From assembly GCA_003244145.1 (NCBI GenBank), contig QHBM01000037.1, forward strand, positions 56,507 through 120,506: a stretch of DNA of 64,000 bases, given 5' to 3'. The translations under genes were made by a program, and so were the position numbers. The stretch's first letter is position 1, and each line of letters opens with the position of its first letter. Below, one piece after another: positions 42,469-51,364 of this stretch. The notes beneath the pieces are model-generated. The model saw nothing but the letters and a program-made list of their open reading frames with translations, did no database searches and was not told where the DNA came from. This DNA is from Chthoniobacterales bacterium. GTDB lineage: Bacteria; Verrucomicrobiota; Verrucomicrobiia; Chthoniobacterales; UBA10450.

Positions 42469-44316
42469 TCATCTGGTCCCGGAAAGCAGCCGCGCTTTTA
42501 CCTCTGCGGAAAGCGACGAACGACTGAGCCAGGCGGTGGCGCTGGCGGCGTCGTTTTGCAGCCAGGTCACGACAATCGCTTCGACCTGACGGTCGCGCGC
42601 AGTTTGGTTGCCGATCGTCTCGGCCCATTGCGCGGCGGCCTGCGGATCGGACGAAACAATGCGCCGGGCATAAGCAGAGACGGCTGCGTCCCGCGATTCT
42701 CCCGTGGGCAATGTTCCCAGCCAGACACCCGCCGCATAGGGATCGACTGCAGCCCATTGCATAACGATGGCGGCACTCGCGCTGGCTTGCGCTTCCGCCG
42801 TGGACAATCGAGAAATCAGTTTCGCCGCTTCGCGCGGGTCGGATTCCGCCATGACCGCGAGAATGCCGGGCAAAACGAAATCGCGCGCGGCGGCATCCGG
42901 CAAATTACCGGCCCAGGTAAGCGCCGCCTGCGGATCATTGCGGGTCCATTGCCGCGAAACATTCTCGAGCAAATTTTTCCGGCCTTCTTCGTCACTGAGA
43001 TGAAGCGCAAAATCAGCGGCGGCTCGTGAATCGGTCTCGCCCCATTGCGTGAGAATATTGGAAAGCGCATCTTGCCGGAACGCGCCTTGTGGAAGTTTCT
43101 GCGCCCAACTAATCGCGCTTTGCACATCGCTGGTGGCTAATTGCATAGCGATGGAAAACGTCGCTTCTTCCCGCCACTTGCCCGCCGGCAGACTTGTCAC
43201 ATATTCCGCGGCCGCTGCCGGTTCCGCTTGCCCCCAAATCGCGAGCACGGAGCGCAGGGCATTGTGTTGCCCATCGCTCGGAGGCAATTCCTGTGTCCAC
43301 TTCAGCGCCGCGCGCGCATCGCTGAGCGCCCACTGGTGCGCGACGTTGCTGATGGATTGATCGCGCAGCTGCCCCGGCGGCAACGTCACAATAATCGCCG
43401 CGGCTTTCTCGGGATCTTTGTTGGCCCAGCTCGATAAAACATTTTGAAGCGCGTTATTCCGACCCTGCCCCGGCGGCAAAGTGTTGGCCCAGGCGAAGGC
43501 CGCTTCCGGATCCTGGTTCGCCCAATTGGAACCGATCACCTGCAAGGCCGTATCGCGTTGGATGCCGGGCGGCATTTGCATCGCCCGCTCCGCGGCCCCG
43601 GTCGGATCGTTCACCGTCCAGCGGCTGAAAATCGGCCAGTAAAGACTTTGCCGATTACGTCCCGCGGGCAGGCTTTGCAAAAAAGCGAGTGCGGCCTGGG
43701 GATCTTTGTCGACCAACGCCGAGACGATGCTTTGCATCGCCTGATCGCGCGCCGGACCCGGCGGGAGTTGCTGGGCCCACGCCATCGCCCCAGTCGAATC
43801 ACGTTCAGCCCAGCCGTTGACCGCACTGGTCATGGCCCAATTTCTGGCCGGGCCGGCGGGAATCGCTTGCGCGTAGGCGATCGCGGCCTGCGGCTCGAGC
43901 TCGGCCCAACGTCCGACAAAAAGAGAAATGAGCATGCTCTTCTCCTGCGGTTTGGGCAGGGTCTGCACGAAGGCGAGGACTTCGCGCACATTTTTTTCGT
44001 CCACCATTTCGGCCAGCTTGCTGAAGGTCGCGTAGGTGTGCCGGCTCCCCGGATGCGTCAGCGCCATTTTAATTTTCGAAATGATATTGTCGCTCGAGAC
44101 CGCAACCGCCGGATCAACCGAATCCGGCGCTACCGCCGGGACGTCTGGCGTGGAAACAGCAGCAGGTGAACTCGACGGGTTTGCCTTCGTCTCGGTGTGC
44201 GCGCGGGTGGTATTGCCCGGCGCGGTGATTGCCGTCGATGTAGGATAGCGGCCGATTACGATCCCGGTTAAAAGCGCCGCAATCGCGATGACAACCGGAA
44301 GAGCGAGGCGCTGCAT
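42469..44316 (-). CDS. Membrane-anchored alpha-helical repeat protein
   Basis: 615-residue protein with an N-terminal membrane anchor or signal (ALPVVIAIAALLTGIVIG), a Ser/Thr/Pro-rich linker and about fifteen repeats of 33-34 residues. The repeat consensus is roughly alW...DP.aAl.wa..LPpG..R..al..v...W (examples: SALVDKDPQAALAFLQSLPA, SSWANKDPEKAAAIIVTLPP, TQWGETDSRAAADFALHL). Such HEAT/Sel1-like solenoids occur in Planctomycetes and Verrucomicrobia with no known role; probably a protein-binding scaffold outside the cytoplasm. The imuB C-terminal fragment begins one base after its stop. A weak LexA-like site lies 30 bp upstream. Confidence 0.75.
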   Translation of the reverse strand: MQRLALPVVIAIAALLTGIVIGRYPTSTAITAPGNTTRAHTETKANPSSSPAAVSTPDVPAVAPDSVDPAVAVSSDNIISKIKMALTHPGSRHTYATFSKLAEMVDEKNVREVLAFVQTLPKPQEKSMLISLFVGRWAELEPQAAIAYAQAIPAGPARNWAMTSAVNGWAERDSTGAMAWAQQLPPGPARDQAMQSIVSALVDKDPQAALAFLQSLPAGRNRQSLYWPIFSRWTVNDPTGAAERAMQMPPGIQRDTALQVIGSNWANQDPEAAFAWANTLPPGQGRNNALQNVLSSWANKDPEKAAAIIVTLPPGQLRDQSISNVAHQWALSDARAALKWTQELPPSDGQHNALRSVLAIWGQAEPAAAAEYVTSLPAGKWREEATFSIAMQLATSDVQSAISWAQKLPQGAFRQDALSNILTQWGETDSRAAADFALHLSDEEGRKNLLENVSRQWTRNDPQAALTWAGNLPDAAARDFVLPGILAVMAESDPREAAKLISRLSTAEAQASASAAIVMQWAAVDPYAAGVWLGTLPTGESRDAAVSAYARRIVSSDPQAAAQWAETIGNQTARDRQVEAIVVTWLQNDAASATAWLSRSSLSAEVKARLLSGTR

Positions 44317-44345
44317 GGAGCAAATTTAAGCCGGAATGGCCGATA

Positions 44346-44359
44346 TGTTCAAGCGATCA
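44346..44359 (-). promoter_or_regulatory. Possible degenerate LexA box
   Basis: TGTTCAAGCGATCA matches the TGTTC-N4-GAACA box with one mismatch (GATCA for GAACA). It sits 30 bp upstream of the repeat-protein ATG, the gene that leads into the imuB fragments and dnaE2. A single near-match may be chance. Confidence 0.3.
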
Positions 44360-44403
44360 TATCAAGGAAGGGCGCTTTTCAAACCGCCCACCGAGAGAAA
44401 GAC

Positions 44404-44421
44404 GGCGGTTTGTGAACCGCC
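44404..44421 (-). terminator. Possible hairpin terminator after helicase gene
   Basis: GGCGGTT/AACCGCC 7-bp stem with TGTG loop, 35 bp downstream of the helicase stop. On the minus strand it is followed by GTCTTTCTC, a weak T-rich run, so termination efficiency is doubtful. Confidence 0.4.
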
Positions 44422-44455
44422 GCTCCTTGAGGCTTATAACGCTTCATCGCTTTCT

Positions 44456-46456
44456 CTAAATTACTTTTACCGGGCAATCCGGCAGCGCGGCCAGGAACGC
44501 GCGTCCATACGGCCGGGTCACGATGCGATTATCCAGGATGACCACAATCCCCTGATCGCTCTTGGTCCGAATCAATCGCCCCACTCCCTGGCGCAATTTC
44601 AAGATCGCTTCCGGCAATGAATATTCCGTGAACGCGTCGCCGCCGCGCGCTTCCACCAGCTCTAGCTTGGCTTCGATCAACGGATGATCCGGAACCGCGA
44701 AGGGAAGCCGAGTGATGATCACATTCGAGAGCGCCTCCCCCGGCACATCGACGCCCATCCAAAAACTGTCGGTGCCAAAAAGGACACTGCGCGGGGTCGC
44801 CTTGAATTCCTCCAGCAATTTGCCGCGCGGCGCGCCCTGTCCCTGCACCAGCAGATTCATTCCGTTCTCCGTGAAGAACGGCTGCATCTCTTCCGCCAGT
44901 TGATGCATCCCGCGATAGCTTGTGAAAAGAACGAAGGCGCGCCCATCTGTCTCCGTCACGAAATGCGCGACCCAATGCGCCAGTGCTTTCGCGTAACCGG
45001 CGTCTCGCGGATCGGGCATCTTTCGAACGACGAACAATTTCATCTGCGTCGGGAAATCGAAAGGACTTCCGAGCTGCAACGGCTCGACCGCGCCCGCGCC
45101 GATACGCTCGCGGAAATAAGCCAGGTCGGGGCGGCCCACGGCGAGCGTGGCGCTCGTCATCACGCAGGAGCAATCGTCCCGGAAAATCATCCGCTCGAGC
45201 ACCGGCGCGAGATCGATCGGCGCCGCGTTCAAGGTGAGGAACTGCGCGGCCTTTCCCGTGCGTTCGACCCAGTAAACGTGGCCTTCCGCTCCCTGTTCCA
45301 GAAACGTCACGATGCCGACGCGGTTGTCATGAATGCGCCGGCCGAGTTCCTGGAGCTCGGCCTTGAGGAATTCGTCTTCCGTCCGTTTCACGACCTCAGC
45401 AACGCGCGCCTGAAGCGCCATCAAGCGTCCGGAAATTGTGTCCGGAACGAAATCGGTCTCGCGCACGCGGAACTCGCGGCCTTTTCGAAAATCGCAGCGC
45501 GCATCGACCGCCTGGAAAAATTTATCGATCTCGTCCACGAGGGCCGCCGCCAAAGTGACGCCGGCCGCATCACGGGTGACGGTAAACAGCCCCTTCTTCG
45601 TGCGGGCGTTGTAGAGGCGCTGCACCGTCGCTCGCAAACCGTACTGCGAAACGCCGATTCCGATCTGGCGCGACGCCGTTTGCTCGAGCGTGTGCGCCTC
45701 ATCAAAGACAATGAAATCGTTGGGGAAAAGATAACCGCTCTCGCGATTCAGTTGCTCCTCGGGACTGCCGAGAAGCATGAAGAGCAGGGTGTGATTGATC
45801 ACAATCACGTCCGCCGCGAGCAGCCGTTTGCGCGCCTGTTGGAAAAAACAATTCGCACCCTGGCCGCAGGTTTTGCCCGTGCAGATGTGGGCCTCGCTGC
45901 AAACCTGAGTCCAGACTTTCGGGTCCGGCTCGATCGCGAGATCGCTCAACGATCCGTCCTTCGTCGTCCGCGCCCATTCCGCGATCCGGGCCAGCTCCGC
46001 CGTCTCCGAGGTCGTGAACAATTCTCCCGCTTGTTGCAGCGCCCGCTCCAGGCGCCGCGGACAAAGATAATTTTGCCGGCCTTTCATGAGCGCGGCGTCG
46101 AACTCGATCGGCAGAATCTTCCTCAGGATAGGAATATCCTTGTTCAGGAGTTGTTCCTGCAAATTGATCGTGTGAGTCGAGATGATCGCCTTCTTCTTTT
46201 GCGCCATCGCATAAAGAATGGAGGGCGCGAGGTACGCGATCGACTTCCCCACGCCGGTGCCGGCCTCGACCACCAGGTGCCGTTCTCCCTCGAGCGCGCG
46301 CGCGACCGCCACCGCCATCTCCTGTTGTTCCGGCCGGTATTCGAAATTCTTCGCCTTCGCCAGCAGCCCGTTTTCCGAGAAGAGGGAACGCACCTCCCCG
46401 ATGAAGTCACTCTCGAAGGCGTCTCGTAAGGCGATCACGTGGAGGAATTGCGACAC
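44456..46456 (-). CDS. DinG/XPD-family ATP-dependent helicase with Fe-S cysteines
   Basis: 666-residue superfamily 2 helicase of the DinG/YoaA type, unwinding DNA 5'-3' in repair. Walker A VEAGTGVGKS (63-72), DEAH box 252-255 in IVFDEAHTLEQTA, C-terminal motifs VLFGTDSFWMGVDVPGE and the arginine motif LKLRQGVGRLIRT. Cys132, 186, 192, 197 and 203 lie in the Fe-S insertion (YLCPRRL ... HICTGKTCGQGANC), as in 4Fe-4S DinG/XPD proteins. Divergent from the LptF/G-like permease. The nearby SOS genes suggest a role in damage response, but I see no good LexA box at its start. Confidence 0.92.
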   Translation of the reverse strand: MSQFLHVIALRDAFESDFIGEVRSLFSENGLLAKAKNFEYRPEQQEMAVAVARALEGERHLVVEAGTGVGKSIAYLAPSILYAMAQKKKAIISTHTINLQEQLLNKDIPILRKILPIEFDAALMKGRQNYLCPRRLERALQQAGELFTTSETAELARIAEWARTTKDGSLSDLAIEPDPKVWTQVCSEAHICTGKTCGQGANCFFQQARKRLLAADVIVINHTLLFMLLGSPEEQLNRESGYLFPNDFIVFDEAHTLEQTASRQIGIGVSQYGLRATVQRLYNARTKKGLFTVTRDAAGVTLAAALVDEIDKFFQAVDARCDFRKGREFRVRETDFVPDTISGRLMALQARVAEVVKRTEDEFLKAELQELGRRIHDNRVGIVTFLEQGAEGHVYWVERTGKAAQFLTLNAAPIDLAPVLERMIFRDDCSCVMTSATLAVGRPDLAYFRERIGAGAVEPLQLGSPFDFPTQMKLFVVRKMPDPRDAGYAKALAHWVAHFVTETDGRAFVLFTSYRGMHQLAEEMQPFFTENGMNLLVQGQGAPRGKLLEEFKATPRSVLFGTDSFWMGVDVPGEALSNVIITRLPFAVPDHPLIEAKLELVEARGGDAFTEYSLPEAILKLRQGVGRLIRTKSDQGIVVILDNRIVTRPYGRAFLAALPDCPVKVI

Positions 46457-46496
46457 CGGAAGCTTTCGCGTGCTCGCGATCTTTTCTCGGAGTTGC

Positions 46497-46590
46497 TGAT
46501 TTGCGATTTGCGCTTTGTATATGGCCTAATCAAGTCGCGCTGGGGGTGTGGTAACCTAGATCGCAATTCGAAATTCGAAATTCGCAAATT
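46497..46590. repeat. Second inverted heptamer array
   Basis: Left: TGATTTG CGATTTG CGCTTTG (46497-46517). Right, after a 45-bp spacer: GCAATTC GAAATTC GAAATTC GCAAATT (46563-46590). The two halves are diverged reverse complements. Same design (seven-base units, opposed halves, ending a few bases before an ATG) as at 793-876. Confidence 0.6.
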
Positions 46591-46594
46591 CTTC

Positions 46595-47722
46595 ATGAGA
46601 CTCTTGGATCGCTACGTCCTGCGTTATTTTCTCCAAGCCTACATCTACTGCATCGCCGGGTTCATCTCGATCTGGTTCATCTTCGACGTCAGCGACAACA
46701 TCTCGACTTTCCTCGATGCGCGGATCTCGCGGATGCTGATTCTGAAATACTATCTCACGCAGGCGCCTCAGATTCTCGTGATTTTGCTGCCGGTGGCGCT
46801 GTTGCTGGCATTGCTCTTCAGCCTCGGCCGGATGTCCCGCTCGAACGAGGTCGTCTCCATGCTCACGGCCGGGGTGAGCCTGCAGCGCCTCATCGCGCCG
46901 CTCGTCCTAGTGGGACTGTTCACGACCGCGGCCAGCACTTTCCTGAACTACTCGCTCGGGCCGCACGCGGAATATGCCCACAAGAAACTCCTGGAAGACC
47001 CGCAATCGCGCCGGCAACAACTCGGATCGGTAGCTCAAGTTTTCCGCAACCGGACCGACAACCGCACCTGGTTCATCCAGCAGTTTTACCCCGGCACCAA
47101 CAAATTCACCACCGTGCACGTCGTGCAGCAGGACGCCAACGACAACATCGTGACCAATTATATTGCCACTACAGCCTATTACCTTCCCGAAACCCGTGCG
47201 TGGGATTTTCGCCAGGTGAAGGTGGTCCACTATGATGAAACCGGAAACGTTACCGAAGTCGCCCCGTACATCGAATCGCTCGTGATCAAGGACTGGAGTG
47301 AAACGCCGTATCGCCTGGGCAGCGCCAACCTCCGCGCGGAATTTTTGAGCGTGCCGGAGCTGCGTGAATACCTCCAGTTCAACTCGGATTTTCCGCCGAC
47401 ACTGTTGGCGCCGTTCGCGACCCATTTGCAATATCGGATGGCTTTGCCGTGGGCCTGCCTGGCGGTCACGTTCATCGGCGCGTCGCTGGGCATTGGCTAC
47501 TCCCGCCGCGGGATTCTCTCGAGTGTCGCCGCCGCGATCATTCTCTTTTTCCTGATGAATTTCGCGACGCATCTCTTTCTCGCCCTGGGCGAAGGGGCGC
47601 GCATCCCAGACTGGGCCGCGGCCTGGACGCCCCAATTTATTTTTGGCGTGCTCGGTTTGCTCCTCGTCTATTTCCGCGCCACCAACCGCGAACCACCGCG
47701 GTGGAAATTCTTCGCCCGATGA
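46595..47722 (+). CDS. LptF/LptG-family (YjgP/YjgQ) permease
   Basis: 375-residue inner-membrane subunit of the LptBFG lipopolysaccharide extractor. N-terminal RLLDRYVLRYFLQAYIYCIA, further helices (ILVILLPVALLLALLFSLGR, the MSRSNEVVSMLTAGVSLQRL coupling helix), a periplasmic jellyroll domain (about 130-270), and three C-terminal helices (ALPWACLAVTFIGASLGIGY, SRRGILSSVAAAIILFFLMN). Cannot be assigned to LptF or LptG with certainty. Start ATG 46595, immediately after the heptamer array. Stop overlaps the next start (ATGA). Confidence 0.9.
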   Translation: MRLLDRYVLRYFLQAYIYCIAGFISIWFIFDVSDNISTFLDARISRMLILKYYLTQAPQILVILLPVALLLALLFSLGRMSRSNEVVSMLTAGVSLQRLIAPLVLVGLFTTAASTFLNYSLGPHAEYAHKKLLEDPQSRRQQLGSVAQVFRNRTDNRTWFIQQFYPGTNKFTTVHVVQQDANDNIVTNYIATTAYYLPETRAWDFRQVKVVHYDETGNVTEVAPYIESLVIKDWSETPYRLGSANLRAEFLSVPELREYLQFNSDFPPTLLAPFATHLQYRMALPWACLAVTFIGASLGIGYSRRGILSSVAAAIILFFLMNFATHLFLALGEGARIPDWAAAWTPQFIFGVLGLLLVYFRATNREPPRWKFFAR

Positions 47723-48225
47723 ATCCGCTGGCGAACGACTGGCCGATCAAGCATCGCGCGGACACATGCGCCCGGACCGGGCGCGCCTTCGAGCCGGGGG
47801 AACAATTTTACACGCTGCTCTTTCGCGAAGGAGAAGGTTTCCGCCGGGAAGATTTGAGCGAAGAGGCCTGGACGCAACGAAACGAAAACATCCGGCCTTT
47901 TTCCTTTTGGAAGACGCGCTACGAGCCGCCGCCGGCGGAGCCGCCGGAACCGTTGGCGAAAGAAAACGCGGAAGACATTTTGCGACGCCTCTTGGCCGGG
48001 AACGATCCGGCCCACGCCAACTCCTGTTATGTTCTCGCCGTGATGCTCGAACGAAAGCGCGTGCTGAAGCAAATCAAGACGGACCAGGCAGGTGAGCGTC
48101 CCGTTCTGATCTACGAACACGCCAAGAGCGGTGACGTTTTCATTGTGCCCGACGTTCGCCTGCGGCTCGACGAAATCGAACACGTTCAGAACGAAGTCGC
48201 GCAGCTGCTCAGGAGCGCGACCTAA
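47719..48225 (+). CDS. Conserved-looking hypothetical protein
   Basis: 168-residue soluble protein with an N-terminal CARTGRAFEPGEQFYTLLFR segment (a Cys-containing treble-clef-like start as in small zinc proteins), a WKTRYEPPPAEPPEPLAKEN linker and a helical C-terminus (DILRRLLAGNDPAHANSCYV, LDEIEHVQNEVAQLLRS). Not recognised as a named family. Coupled to the LptF/G-like gene by ATGA and followed 7 bp later by the dihydrouridine synthase gene, so it sits in a three-gene operon. Confidence 0.7.
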   Translation: MNPLANDWPIKHRADTCARTGRAFEPGEQFYTLLFREGEGFRREDLSEEAWTQRNENIRPFSFWKTRYEPPPAEPPEPLAKENAEDILRRLLAGNDPAHANSCYVLAVMLERKRVLKQIKTDQAGERPVLIYEHAKSGDVFIVPDVRLRLDEIEHVQNEVAQLLRSAT

Positions 48226-48232
48226 TAATCTC

Positions 48233-49237
48233 ATGACTTCCGCGCTTCCCTGGTTTTCGCCATTCAGTTTTCCGCTCTATCTCGCCCCGATGGCCGGCGT
48301 CTCCGACAAAATTTTCCGGCAACTCTGTAAGGAACGCGGCGCCGATGTCCTCGTGACGGAGTTTGTCTCGGCCGAAGGAGTTTTCCGGCGTAACGAAAGG
48401 ACTCGCGAGTATCTCGACTTCGACGAATGCGAACGCCCGATCGGCGTCCAGCTTTTCGGTGGCAACGCCGAGCACATGGCCGAAGCCGCGCGTCACGTCG
48501 TGGATTGGGTCTGCCCCGATTTCATCGATCTCAATTTCGGTTGCCCGGTCAACAAAGTCGTCGCGAAGAACGGCGGCTCGGCGTTGCTGAAAGATTGTCC
48601 AGCGCTAACCGCCGTCGCGAACGCGGTCGTGCGCGCGGTCGCTCCCTTGCCGGTCACGGCAAAAATCAGAATTGGCTGGGACGCGAATTCTATCAACGCT
48701 CCGCAGGTCGCGCACATCCTGGAGGATTGCGGAATCGCCGCGCTCGCCGTTCATGGACGCACCCGCGCGCAAGGTTATTCCGGCGCGGCGGACTGGGAGG
48801 TTATCGGCCAGGTCGCCGCCGCCGTCTCGATTCCGGTGATCGGCAACGGCGATCTCACGACTCCGGAAGACGTCGTCCGCCGTCGCGTGCAGACCGGAAT
48901 TGCCGGCGTCATGATTGGCCGCGCCGCGATGAGCTCACCCTGGATTTTTCAGGAGATTAAACATTACCTCGCCACGGGCGAACATTTGCTCGCGACCGAT
49001 CCGGCCGAAAAATGGTCGCTCATTCTCCGGCATTGCCAGCTCGCCGTGAAGGAATGGGGCGACGAGGACCAGGCGATGCGCTCATTGCGGGCGCGATTGA
49101 TGGCGTATTCTCGCGGATTCGCCGGAGCCAAATCGCTTCGCGAAAAATTTCAGCACGTCACCTCCGTGGCGGAGGTGGAAGAGATCGGACGCGAGTATCT
49201 CGCGCCGTCGCTAGATTTGGTCGGTTCAACTTCGTAA
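48233..49237 (+). CDS. dusB: tRNA-dihydrouridine synthase (DusB-like)
   Basis: 334-residue FMN enzyme that reduces uridine in tRNA D-loops. N-terminal YLAPMAGVSDKIFRQLCKER, the catalytic Cys motif FIDLNFGCPVNKVVAKNGGS, RIGWDANSINAPQ (usual family Lys/Arg-rich stretch), AVHGRTRAQGYSGAADWE and phosphate-binding PVIGNGDLTTPEDV with GVMIGRAAMSSPWIF. C-terminal helical tRNA-binding domain present. Start ATG 48233 places the barrel start 15 residues in. Assignment to DusB rather than DusA/C rests on overall motif wording. Confidence 0.93.
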   Translation: MTSALPWFSPFSFPLYLAPMAGVSDKIFRQLCKERGADVLVTEFVSAEGVFRRNERTREYLDFDECERPIGVQLFGGNAEHMAEAARHVVDWVCPDFIDLNFGCPVNKVVAKNGGSALLKDCPALTAVANAVVRAVAPLPVTAKIRIGWDANSINAPQVAHILEDCGIAALAVHGRTRAQGYSGAADWEVIGQVAAAVSIPVIGNGDLTTPEDVVRRRVQTGIAGVMIGRAAMSSPWIFQEIKHYLATGEHLLATDPAEKWSLILRHCQLAVKEWGDEDQAMRSLRARLMAYSRGFAGAKSLREKFQHVTSVAEVEEIGREYLAPSLDLVGSTS

Positions 49238-49244
49238 CCGCTCC

Positions 49245-50219
49245 GTGAATTGGCGTCGCAAGACCGGGAGCCACGCGGCCGAAGCCAGGATCAGCATCCC
49301 GGAAGTCTGGTCGGATGAAAATGGGATCGCCCTCCGCGGATGGATCCTGACTCAGGATGGGCCGCCGGATAACCTGGAAATTTTTCTCGGCGATCAGCGA
49401 ATTCCCGTGGTGGGTTGGCATGAGCGGCCGGACATCGTGGCGAAGCATCCCGAATTCACGTCCGGACCGAAATGCGGTTTTCGCGCCTATCTGCCACGCT
49501 CGCCTGCCTACGATTTCCGCATCGAAGCGCGCACCGGCGATCAGGTCGTTTCGAAAAATTGGACAGTGCGCCCCGAAGCGAATGTCCATGCGCCCGCGAC
49601 CAGCGAGCCCGGCCTGTTGGAACGTTTCCGTTCGCGCGTCAACGATGAGCACCTGACCCTTCTGGAAATCGGATCGCGCGTTGTTGTTCCGGGCAGCGTG
49701 TCGAAACGCTCGCTCTTTCCCGGAGCCGCGTCTTACACCGGCTTCGATTTTTATCCCGACCAGAACACCGACGTAGTCGGAGACGCGCACCGTCTCTCTT
49801 CTTTTTTCACGGAACGTTTCGACGCCGTGCTGTCGCTTGCGGTCCTCGAACATCTGGCCATGCCGTGGGTGGTGGCGATGGAGATAAACAAAGTCCTGCG
49901 GATTGGCGGACTCACCTTCCATCAAACGCATTTCGCCTTCCCGCTCCACGAGCAACCCGCCGATTACTGGCGCTTCTCCGAGCAAGGCTTGCGCGCGTTA
50001 TTTTCTCCGGCCTTAGGATTCGAAGTCCTCGGCTGCGAATCGACAGGCCCCGTCCGCCTTCATCCCGACCAGCGCACGCCAGAGCTGCTCCACCTTCCCA
50101 CCCAGCCCGCTTTCATTCACGTCGCAATCTTGGCAAAGAAAATTGCGGGGATCGATACCTCAAAGACGCGCTGGGAGATGGACGCTACTCCAGAGTATCC
50201 GGCACCCAATGAGTCATGA
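49245..50219 (+). CDS. Class I SAM-dependent methyltransferase with N-terminal extension
   Basis: 324-residue protein. Residues about 1-110 form an unrecognised beta-rich domain (GIALRGWILTQDGPPDNLEI, FRIEARTGDQVVSKNWTV). Residues about 125-300 are a Methyltransf_11-type domain: LLEIGSRVVVPGSVSKR at the SAM motif I position, GFDFYPDQNTDVVGDAHRL, and FDAVLSLAVLEHLAMPW at motif II. Such proteins often act in polysaccharide or glycan synthesis; substrate unknown. Start GTG 49245, seven bases after dusB. Confidence 0.82.
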   Translation: MNWRRKTGSHAAEARISIPEVWSDENGIALRGWILTQDGPPDNLEIFLGDQRIPVVGWHERPDIVAKHPEFTSGPKCGFRAYLPRSPAYDFRIEARTGDQVVSKNWTVRPEANVHAPATSEPGLLERFRSRVNDEHLTLLEIGSRVVVPGSVSKRSLFPGAASYTGFDFYPDQNTDVVGDAHRLSSFFTERFDAVLSLAVLEHLAMPWVVAMEINKVLRIGGLTFHQTHFAFPLHEQPADYWRFSEQGLRALFSPALGFEVLGCESTGPVRLHPDQRTPELLHLPTQPAFIHVAILAKKIAGIDTSKTRWEMDATPEYPAPNES

Positions 50220-50284
50220 CTTAAAGTTCGAACCACTGATTCGCGCAGTCTTGCGGTCGGTGGTAGCGGCCATTAGCTTTCCGC

Positions 50285-50665
50285 GTGTCTGAAACCGTCA
50301 ACGTCGCGCCGCCGATCAATTACAAGATCGGCAACGAGCGTCTCATCAAGGTAACCGAGAATGCTTCGCGGAAACTCAATTCGCTCTTGGAAAAACAGGG
50401 GCGCGCGACGGGGGCGCTGCGAGTGGCGGTGATCGGGGGCGGCTGCTCGGGGTTGCAATACAAGATGGACCTCGTGGATGGGCCGGCTAACCGCGACATC
50501 ATGGTGCAGTCGTCCAATGTCCGGGTCGTGGTCGATCCGAAGAGCGCCCTCTTCGTGAGCGGATCGCTTTTGGATTACAGCGACGATCTCCAGAAGGGCG
50601 GGTTCAAAGTCACCAATCCGAACGCGGTCGCGCATTGTTCCTGCGGCGAAAGCTTCGCTGCATGA
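50285..50665 (+). CDS. A-type iron-sulfur carrier (IscA/ErpA/HesB family)
   Basis: 126-residue Fe-S scaffold/carrier with the three family cysteines: Cys54 (IGGGCSGLQYKMDLVD), Cys118 and Cys120 (VAHCSCGESF). Also TENASRKLNSLLEKQG. Slightly longer than IscA owing to a 15-residue leader. Overlaps the start of hscB by four bases, so the pair is a small Fe-S assembly operon without iscS/iscU nearby. Could serve DinG or the Fe-S enzymes of the cell. Start GTG 50285. Confidence 0.93.
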   Translation: MSETVNVAPPINYKIGNERLIKVTENASRKLNSLLEKQGRATGALRVAVIGGGCSGLQYKMDLVDGPANRDIMVQSSNVRVVVDPKSALFVSGSLLDYSDDLQKGGFKVTNPNAVAHCSCGESFAA

Positions 50666-51249
50666 CCGATTACTTCGCTCTGCTCGATCAGCCGCGCACG
50701 CCGTGGCTCGATCCGGAGAAGCTGAAGGAAATCTATCATCAAAAAACTTTGCGGGCGCACCCCGACGCGCAAACAAGCGTCGGCTCCGAGGAAACAGACG
50801 CCGCCTTCTCCACTTTGAACGAGGCGTATCAAGTCTTGCAGGACCCCAAGCGGCGGCTGCAACACCTGCTGAGTTTGGAAGGGCATCCGCCGTCATCGAG
50901 CGGGCAGACGGTCCCGAAACAATTGCACGATCTTTTCCCCGAGGTCAGCGCGCTTACTCAACGAGCGCAGCTTCTCCTGGAAAAATTCAACGCTACTTCG
51001 AATGCGTTGAGCCGCTCGCTCTTAAAGCCATCGATCCTGGAGTTGCAAGGGGATGCGAAACGCACGCGCGAAAAACTTCAGGCTTTATCCAATGCGTCAC
51101 TCGCGGAGCTTCAGGCCATCGACGAACTTTGGGCGAAGAACCGGCCGGAGACATTCGATCGCTTGCGGGAACTCTATTACGCCTTTGCCTATCTGACGCG
51201 CTGGACAGCACAACTGGAAGAAGTGGAGTTTCAGTTGTCGGCGCATTGA
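50662..51249 (+). CDS. hscB: HscB-like J-domain co-chaperone
   Basis: 195-residue J-domain protein for Fe-S cluster delivery. N-terminal DYFALLDQPRTPWLDPEKLK, HPD at residues 33-35 (LRAHPDAQ), then AFSTLNEAYQVLQDPKRRLQ. The C-terminal helical domain resembles HscB (DELWAKNRPETFDRLRELYY). The partner Hsp70 HscA is not in the window. Start ATG 50662 within the iscA-type stop. Confidence 0.88.
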   Translation: MTDYFALLDQPRTPWLDPEKLKEIYHQKTLRAHPDAQTSVGSEETDAAFSTLNEAYQVLQDPKRRLQHLLSLEGHPPSSSGQTVPKQLHDLFPEVSALTQRAQLLLEKFNATSNALSRSLLKPSILELQGDAKRTREKLQALSNASLAELQAIDELWAKNRPETFDRLRELYYAFAYLTRWTAQLEEVEFQLSAH

Positions 51250-51251
51250 CG

Positions 51252-51312
51252 CTGGAGGGACGGGCTCTGTCCCGTCCCAAAATGTGGGATGACACAGCGG
51301 TCGTCCCTCCAG
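51252..51312. repeat. Palindromic repeat, CTGGAGGGACG class
   Basis: CTGGAGGGACGGGC at the left and GGTCGTCCCTCCAG at the right form outer inverted repeats; an inner GGGACGGGC/CCCGTCCC pair adds a second hairpin. It begins two bases after the hscB stop and ends seven bases before the LexA box. REP-like, distinct in sequence from the dnaE2 element. Confidence 0.75.
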
Positions 51313-51318
51313 AGCAAG

Positions 51319-51332
51319 TGTTCATTTGAACT
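51319..51332 (+). promoter_or_regulatory. LexA (SOS) box upstream of lexA
   Basis: TGTTCATTTGAACT, matching TGTTC-N4-GAACA with one end mismatch and extended symmetry (AAG...CTT). It is 33 bp before the lexA ATG, as expected for autoregulation. Confidence 0.85.
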
Positions 51333-51364
51333 TGCACGCGCGAAGGGGCTGGAGAAAATAAAGC

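Noticed and set aside
44684..46429. 581-codon open frame on the plus strand
   Set aside because: Lies wholly antisense to the DinG-like helicase, whose motifs are intact; no recognisable features of its own.
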